The notes under the pieces are model-generated. The model made no database searches and had not been told where the DNA came from. It worked only from the letters and a program-made list of their open reading frames with translations. The position numbers and the translations under genes were made by a program. From positions 1 to 64,000 of the forward strand of contig JAIXSM010000015.1 of NCBI GenBank assembly GCA_027484655.1: a DNA stretch of 64,000 bases, given 5' to 3'. Shown in pieces: positions 59,269 through 64,000 of the stretch. The stretch is from Hyphomicrobiales bacterium. Lineage in GTDB: Bacteria; Pseudomonadota; Alphaproteobacteria; Rhizobiales; Beijerinckiaceae. Within the stretch, counting starts at the first letter, position 1. The number at the start of each line of letters is the position of its first letter.

Positions 59269-59319
59269 GTGAGAGGCCGCCAGATGAAACTGGCCCCTCA
59301 AAGAAACCCAAATTCGGAT

Positions 59320-59336
59320 TATCCCAAATCGGGATA
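59320..59336. promoter_or_regulatory. Candidate operator TATCCC-N5-GGGATA between the XRE gene and the divergent ORF
   Basis: Perfect 6+6 inverted repeat about 50 bp upstream of the XRE start. Confidence 0.35.
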
Positions 59337-59379
59337 TTTTGGCATACTCCCCGCCACATTTACGGTCGGGGGCGGCACG

Positions 59380-60145
59380 GTGAAGGATCAGTACGTTGGC
59401 GACGTCTGCGATTACCGGAAGTATGCGCTGCTTCGGGCGCTTACGAAGCATTCCTCTCTAAATCTCGGAATTTGCTGGATGTTAATGCCAGATGATGGCG
59501 GAAACGATGGCAAGCATCCCCAGTATCTTGCCACCCCCGAACGGTGGAAGCCCCAAGATCCCGAACTGTTCGACCTCCTAAAAGGAATAGTACAGCTAAA
59601 GATTGAGGCCAATGACAAGCGTGGTTCAGGGAGCACGGGCGAAAGAGACGAAGAGGATGGCAATCGTGGATCGCCACGATGGCTGCCCGAAATGGAAGCC
59701 AGCGGAGTGCTCGGGTCAGCTCAGTTTTTCAACGAGTACCTGTCTGATCAACTGAATTGTAAGAGAGGGTATATATCTTAGGCCAAGAGTTTATTCTCTC
59801 AGTGTGACCTCGTATTTTTCGATCCGGATAATGGACTGGACGTGCCGACCGTTCCCAAGGGGCGGCGGAATTCATCAAAGTATCTATTTCTGGACGAGTT
59901 ATTCGATTTTTGGCGAGATGGGGCGTCTATTCCGATTTACAAACATTAACTGCCTCAACACCGCCCTACATTTGATAAGCGGATCACTTAACGTGTCGCG
60001 GCTACGCTGCCCGGGTGTCGTATTATTTTATTCGCCACAGCGAACGTGCTGTTCGTTTTGGCGGCCCAGCCTCGACATGTGCAGCATTTCATGAAGGCGG
60101 CGGGTCGAATTTCGGAAAGATGGCCGACGTGGTTTCTAAAGCATT
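59380..60145 (+). pseudogene. Interrupted gene for a 'DYRKYALLRAL...DLVFFDPDNGLDV...SSKYL' family protein
   Basis: ORF to an amber stop at 59779-59781, same frame reopens to 59949 (AKSLFSQCDLVFFDPDNGLDVPTVPKGRRNSSKYLFLDEL...IYKH), then a shifted-frame 'VLFVLAAQPRHVQHFMKAAGRISERWPTWF' continuation. Confidence 0.6.
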
Positions 60146-60235
60146 TTCCGTTTAAGGTGGCTCATAGCCTGCTGCGGTGTAGCAGTTTGTCGCGTGCCGG
60201 GGCGTGACGATTGGAAGCAGAGCCCCAATGGTTGC

Positions 60236-60772
60236 CTACAAGCTCTCCTGGGTTCTTTCGGCAGCCTTGCGCAAGTGCGCTTTCAATTGGGAGAGCGCCT
60301 TTTCGATTGGGTTGAAGTCGGGGCTATAGGGCGGCAGGTAGCGCAGTTCGGCTCCGACCGCCTCGATGGCCGCTCGAACGGCTACTCCCTTATGTGAGCC
60401 GAGATTGTCCATCACGACGATGTCGCCTCCACTCAAGGTCGGAATAAGAACCTGCGCGACATAAGCCTCGAACGCTTCACGGTTGATGGGGCCGTCGAGG
60501 ACGAGCGGCGCCACCATGCCCGTTATGCGCAGGCCTGCCACAAAGGTCGTCGTTTTCCAGTGCCCATGCGGCACGCCCATGCGCAAGCGCTCGCCCCGCC
60601 CACAGCGCCCACGGCGGCGCGCCATGTTGGTGGAGGTCCAGGTCTCGTCGGTGAAGACGAGACGCTCGGAGTCGAGGTCGAATTGGAAGTCGAACCAGTT
60701 CTGTCGGCGCTTCAGGACGTCCGGCCGATCCTGCTCCGTGGCGTGGGCAGTCTTTTTTCCACGTGATCCCAT
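60236..60772 (-). CDS. IS630 transposase ORF B (DDE part)
   Basis: '[24 protein letters not shown]', '[46 protein letters not shown]'. Confidence 0.9.
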   Translation of the reverse strand: MGSRGKKTAHATEQDRPDVLKRRQNWFDFQFDLDSERLVFTDETWTSTNMARRRGRCGRGERLRMGVPHGHWKTTTFVAGLRITGMVAPLVLDGPINREAFEAYVAQVLIPTLSGGDIVVMDNLGSHKGVAVRAAIEAVGAELRYLPPYSPDFNPIEKALSQLKAHLRKAAERTQESL

Positions 60773-61097
60773 TGCGGGCGAAGAAGCGCCAGAGTGCGCC
60801 GATGGAGAAGCGATGGCCCTGCACGGCGATTTCTGCCTGCAATTCGACGAGGGTGATATCGCACGTGCGATCTACGATCCCGAGGATGAGGTCGCGGACG
60901 GCTTCGATGCGCTGCGAGCGGCGGTCGCCGCCTTGCGCCGCCAACTTTGGCGTTCCGGCATCACGAGCGCGAGCGCACCACCACACGGCGCTCGCTGCCC
61001 CCACGCCGAAGCGCTCCGCCGCTTGCCGACGCGACATTCCGCTTTCGACAGCGGCAACAACAGGTTCACGCAGGTCGAGCGAGAGAGGCTTCGTCAT
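60477..61097 (-). CDS. IS630 transposase ORF A (HTH part)
   Basis: '[40 protein letters not shown]...[19 protein letters not shown]'; tail after GITWKK is out of frame relative to ORF B. Confidence 0.85.
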   Translation of the reverse strand: MTKPLSLDLREPVVAAVESGMSRRQAAERFGVGAASAVWWCARARDAGTPKLAAQGGDRRSQRIEAVRDLILGIVDRTCDITLVELQAEIAVQGHRFSIGALWRFFARNGITWKKDCPRHGAGSAGRPEAPTELVRLPIRPRLRASRLHRRDLDLHQHGAPPWALWAGRALAHGRAAWALENDDLCGRPAHNGHGGAARPRRPHQP

Positions 61098-61195
61098 CGC
61101 GACTGGCCTCCTTCTGCCAGCCTCAATATTGAATAAGATGAAAGCCGATTCGGGACTCCTGCATCGATTCAGTACGAACGGAAACCGCTCTAGAG

Positions 61196-61875
61196 CGCGT
61201 GTTCTTATTATAGAAGATCACGACAGTCTTAGGAAAAGCATTATAGCATCATTAATGCGATCAGGTTTCTCAGCTGACGGATTATTTTGCGCTGAAGACC
61301 TGATGGATGCGATAGCTACTACCCCGCCTGATCTCTATGTCATCGATATCGGCCTGCCTGGTGAAGATGGAATGAGCCTCGTGGCCAGGATATGGGGCCG
61401 TCAGCCTTTGGCTGGGATCGTCCTGCTATCGGGCCAGACGGCTTTGAACACCCGAATTGAGGGCTATGAGGCAGGCGCTGACGTATATGTGGCGAAGCCC
61501 TCCAATCTAGACGAGCTTTTGGCCGTCCTACGCTCGCTTGCCCGACGTACGGTCCAGAGCCGGTCCGAACAAAAGCTGGAGATTACAGTCTTCACCCACA
61601 CTAACCAATTGATCGGCCCAAAGTCGACGGTACAAACTAGCGATGCGGGGAAAAGAGTTCTCACGCGCTTTGCCCTATCCCCTCAAGGTATGTTGAACGC
61701 TGGGAAATATGGAATCTCTGGGTTCAGTAGAACCTCCGGTGAGCTCCCGAAGCCTTGAAGTCCGCATAACTACTCCGCGCAAAAAGCTTTCTGATACCGT
61801 CGGTGGCGGTAGCAATCCCGTTTTCGGTACTCATGGCGTTGGGTACAAACATCTGCCGACACTAAAGCTGAAGTG
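61196..61875 (+). pseudogene. OmpR-type response regulator, 5' end interrupted at the IS630 border and C-terminal DNA-binding domain frameshifted
   Basis: 'RVLIIEDHDSLRKSIIASLMRSGFSADGLF...YVIDIGLPGEDGMSLVARIW...GYEAGADVYVAKP' in one frame; 'SSRSLEVRITTPRKKLSDTVGGGSNPVFGTHGVGYK' winged-helix remnant in another. Confidence 0.7.
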
Positions 61876-61902
61876 ATTCCTGCTGAACTCGTAGTAGTGA
61901 AC

Positions 61903-62442
61903 CTACTCATTTATAATGTTACACATCTTTCTCTTTGGTAGTCTACGAAAACCGCTCGACGACGTCATCGCCCCACGATCTGCTTGGCCTTCTATGCTAA
62001 TCTTGATCTCCCTGTCGGCCAGCGCCTTGATAAACTCGATCGACGTAAATTGACTGCCCTGATCCATGTTGAAAACTTCGAGCGCAACATCCCGGGCCAA
62101 CGCCTCCTCGACGGCCGCAACGGAGGAGTCGCCCTCCAGCGTGCTCGGCACCCGCCAGGCGAACACCCGGCAAGTGAACCAGTCCATGCCGGCCGCGAGA
62201 TATATGGAGCCGCGCGCCATGGGGAAGTAATTAACGTCCATCCCCCAGACCTGATTGGGTCGATTGACGGGAAAGTTGAGCACAAGGTACGGACAGATTC
62301 TGTGCCAATGGGCTGGTTTGAGGTGTTCGGCTTGCGATACGGCGTGGTCATACTCATCCGCTTCAGCAGCGTGGCAACGGGCGGACGCCCCACCTTGACG
62401 CCCTCCTTTACGGCGACCCCTGCCCCAGCCGGCTTCCCGCAA
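61903..62442 (-). pseudogene. IS3-family transposase (OrfB, rve core) remnant
   Basis: 'NQVWGMDVNYFPMARGSIYLAAGMDWFTCRVFAWRVPSTLEGDSSVAAVEEALARDVALEVFNMDQGSQFTSIEFIKALADREIKISI' then loss of the conserved C terminus. Confidence 0.82.
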
Positions 62443-62566
62443 AGGGCAGGTCCGTGGCTATAAACTGCACCTGGAGGCGACAGTCCGACTGCGCGGATTG
62501 AAATGTCCTGACCAGCGGCGCATTATTAGTCAGACGAAGGAATCACACATACGGGGAGCGAAAGCG

Positions 62567-63610
62567 ATGGCGCGTACAGGCATGCTTTTGGCGCTTGTCG
62601 CGGGAGTCCTGGTGGGCGCCTGCCCGGCGCAAGCCCAGCCTGCAGACAGTTTTTACAAGGGTAAGACGCTCATCATTTACAGCGGCCTTTCGGCAGGAGG
62701 CGCCTACAGCGCCTATGCCCGCCTGCTTGAGCGTCACATCGGTCGGCATATTCCCGGCAATCCTGTCACGGTTATGAAAGTGATGGAGGGCGCCAACGGC
62801 CTTACACTCGCCAACTGGCTCTATAATGTCGCGCCGAAAGATGGCCTCGCTATGGGCATTTTCCACGAGCGCATCGGGCTGGAGCCAGTTGTCGCGCCAC
62901 AGGGCACGCTGTTTGACGGACGCAAGTTCGCATGGATTGGCAGCGCCGCGAAGCAGACGAGCGTTTGCTTCACCCGCGCGGGATCGCCGGTCAAAACGGT
63001 GGCCGACGCGCAGCGAATCGGAATCCCGGTCGGCGCAAGCGCCGCCGCCGGATCAGACTCCGTCATGCCGCGCATGATGAATACAATGCTGGGAACCAAG
63101 TTCCAGATCATACAAGGCTACGGCGGAGCAGATATCCTGCTCGCCATTGAACGCGGCGAGGTGGAAGGACGTTGCGGCTTCGGCTGGGCAAGCTTGAAGA
63201 CGACGCGGCCCGACTGGGCTGAGCAGAGAAAGATCAACCTCCTCGCGCAGTTTTCATACAAGCCACATCCGGATCTCAAGGACGTGCCGTTGATGATGGA
63301 CATGGTCTCAAAGCCAGAAGATAAGCGCGCGCTCCAGCTCGTGTTCGCCACACAGGAAATGGGCCGTCCATTTACGGCGCCTCCGGGAACGCCCGCTGAT
63401 CGGCTTGCGGTCCTGCGCAAGGCGTTCATTGCTGCTCTTGAGGATCCGGCTTTGGTGGCCGAAGCGCAAAAGCAGGGATTGGAAATCGATCCGATCACCG
63501 GTGAGGAGATAACCCAGATCCTTCTCGATCTTTACGATACGCCAAAAGAAATCGTCGATCGCGTAAACGGCTTTCGCACCGGTCGCTCTGACGAAAAATC
63601 CGTCAGGTAG
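62567..63610 (+). CDS. TctC/Bug-family tripartite tricarboxylate transporter substrate-binding protein
   Basis: Signal peptide, 'DSFYKGKTLIIYSGLSAGGAYSAYARLLERHIGRHIPGNPVTVMKVMEGANGLTLANWLY'. Confidence 0.9.
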   Translation: MARTGMLLALVAGVLVGACPAQAQPADSFYKGKTLIIYSGLSAGGAYSAYARLLERHIGRHIPGNPVTVMKVMEGANGLTLANWLYNVAPKDGLAMGIFHERIGLEPVVAPQGTLFDGRKFAWIGSAAKQTSVCFTRAGSPVKTVADAQRIGIPVGASAAAGSDSVMPRMMNTMLGTKFQIIQGYGGADILLAIERGEVEGRCGFGWASLKTTRPDWAEQRKINLLAQFSYKPHPDLKDVPLMMDMVSKPEDKRALQLVFATQEMGRPFTAPPGTPADRLAVLRKAFIAALEDPALVAEAQKQGLEIDPITGEEITQILLDLYDTPKEIVDRVNGFRTGRSDEKSVR

Positions 63611-63619
63611 GAGTTAGCT

Positions 63620-64000
63620 ATGGGCATCGACGGGACAGCGGCTTCCGGAAACCTGTGCCACGCAGCTTGCTGTCCGCCGCTGCGCTGGCCACCCGCACGT
63701 CGCTCGCTCCAGAACAAGCGAGCGGCGCCACGCGCGCAGCTCGGAGCGGGCGCTGGAGCGATACGCGCGCCAATCTCCGGGCGCGCGCCGACAGCGCAGG
63801 CGGGGTTGGGGCGAAATCATAGCGGCCCCTCGCCTCGCGTGGTCGACGTCCATTGCCACTTCTTCTCGGAAGATCTCAAGCGCGCCTGGCGGCAAGGCGG
63901 CGGCGCCTTACCGGCCAACATCGCCAACTGGACACATGCGCAACTGATCGAAGAAATGGACCGAAGCGATGTGGCGCAAAGCGTTCTGTCGCTGGCGTCG
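63620..64000 (+). CDS. amidohydrolase-like protein (partial, runs off the window)
   Basis: Manual translation open to the window end; 'RVVDVHCHFFSEDLKRAWRQGGGALPANIANWTHAQLIEEMDRSDVAQSVLSLAS'. Confidence 0.6.
   Translation, partial: MGIDGTAASGNLCHAACCPPLRWPPARRSLQNKRAAPRAQLGAGAGAIRAPISGRAPTAQAGLGRNHSGPSPRVVDVHCHFFSEDLKRAWRQGGGALPANIANWTHAQLIEEMDRSDVAQSVLSLAS

Larger units (their letters stand above)
60137..61192 (-). mobile_element. IS630-family insertion sequence
   Basis: Two overlapping transposase ORFs; ends TAAAGCATTTTCCGTT and (revcomp) TAGAGCGGTTTCCGTT form imperfect TIRs bounded by TA. Confidence 0.8.

Noticed and set aside
60763-61195. N-terminal part of the 331-aa ORF upstream of the receiver domain
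   Set aside because: It is antisense to the IS630 transposase; fusion to the receiver domain results from the insertion.

Overview
High-GC alphaproteobacterial chromosome segment (Hyphomicrobiales-like by gene content; inference, no taxonomy search possible). About 1-49.4 kb is compact core sequence: an M23 peptidase, gluQRS, a PHB module (phaR | phaA-phaB), a CarD-family regulator with a very long Lys/Ala/Pro N-terminal extension, an RpoH-type sigma factor, an M48 protease, tRNA-Arg(CCT), a VOC/FAH catabolic pair, a cellulose synthase locus (bcsS, bcsA, bcsB, bcsZ, TPR protein, bcsN-like), efp divergent from epmA-epmB, an MscS channel, a molybdopterin-type large subunit, asd, a MetE-like protein, carbonic anhydrase, a CoA-ester lyase, a mitofilin/COG4223 protein plus hemY, and tRNA-Thr(CGT). 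Downstream of tRNA-Thr the content looks accessory. The most interesting object is a tight five-gene minus-strand operon (50994-58491) encoding only apparently exported proteins: two CsgG-like proteins, two uncharacterised proteins, and a caspase-fold protein whose catalytic His and Cys both appear substituted. From 58.5 to 62.5 kb the sequence is decayed: a MITE-like element, an XRE regulator, an interrupted ORF, an IS630-family element with recognisable ends, a broken response regulator and an IS3 remnant. Other points of note are a candidate sRNA (promoter plus intrinsic terminator) downstream of phaB and several unusual repeats.
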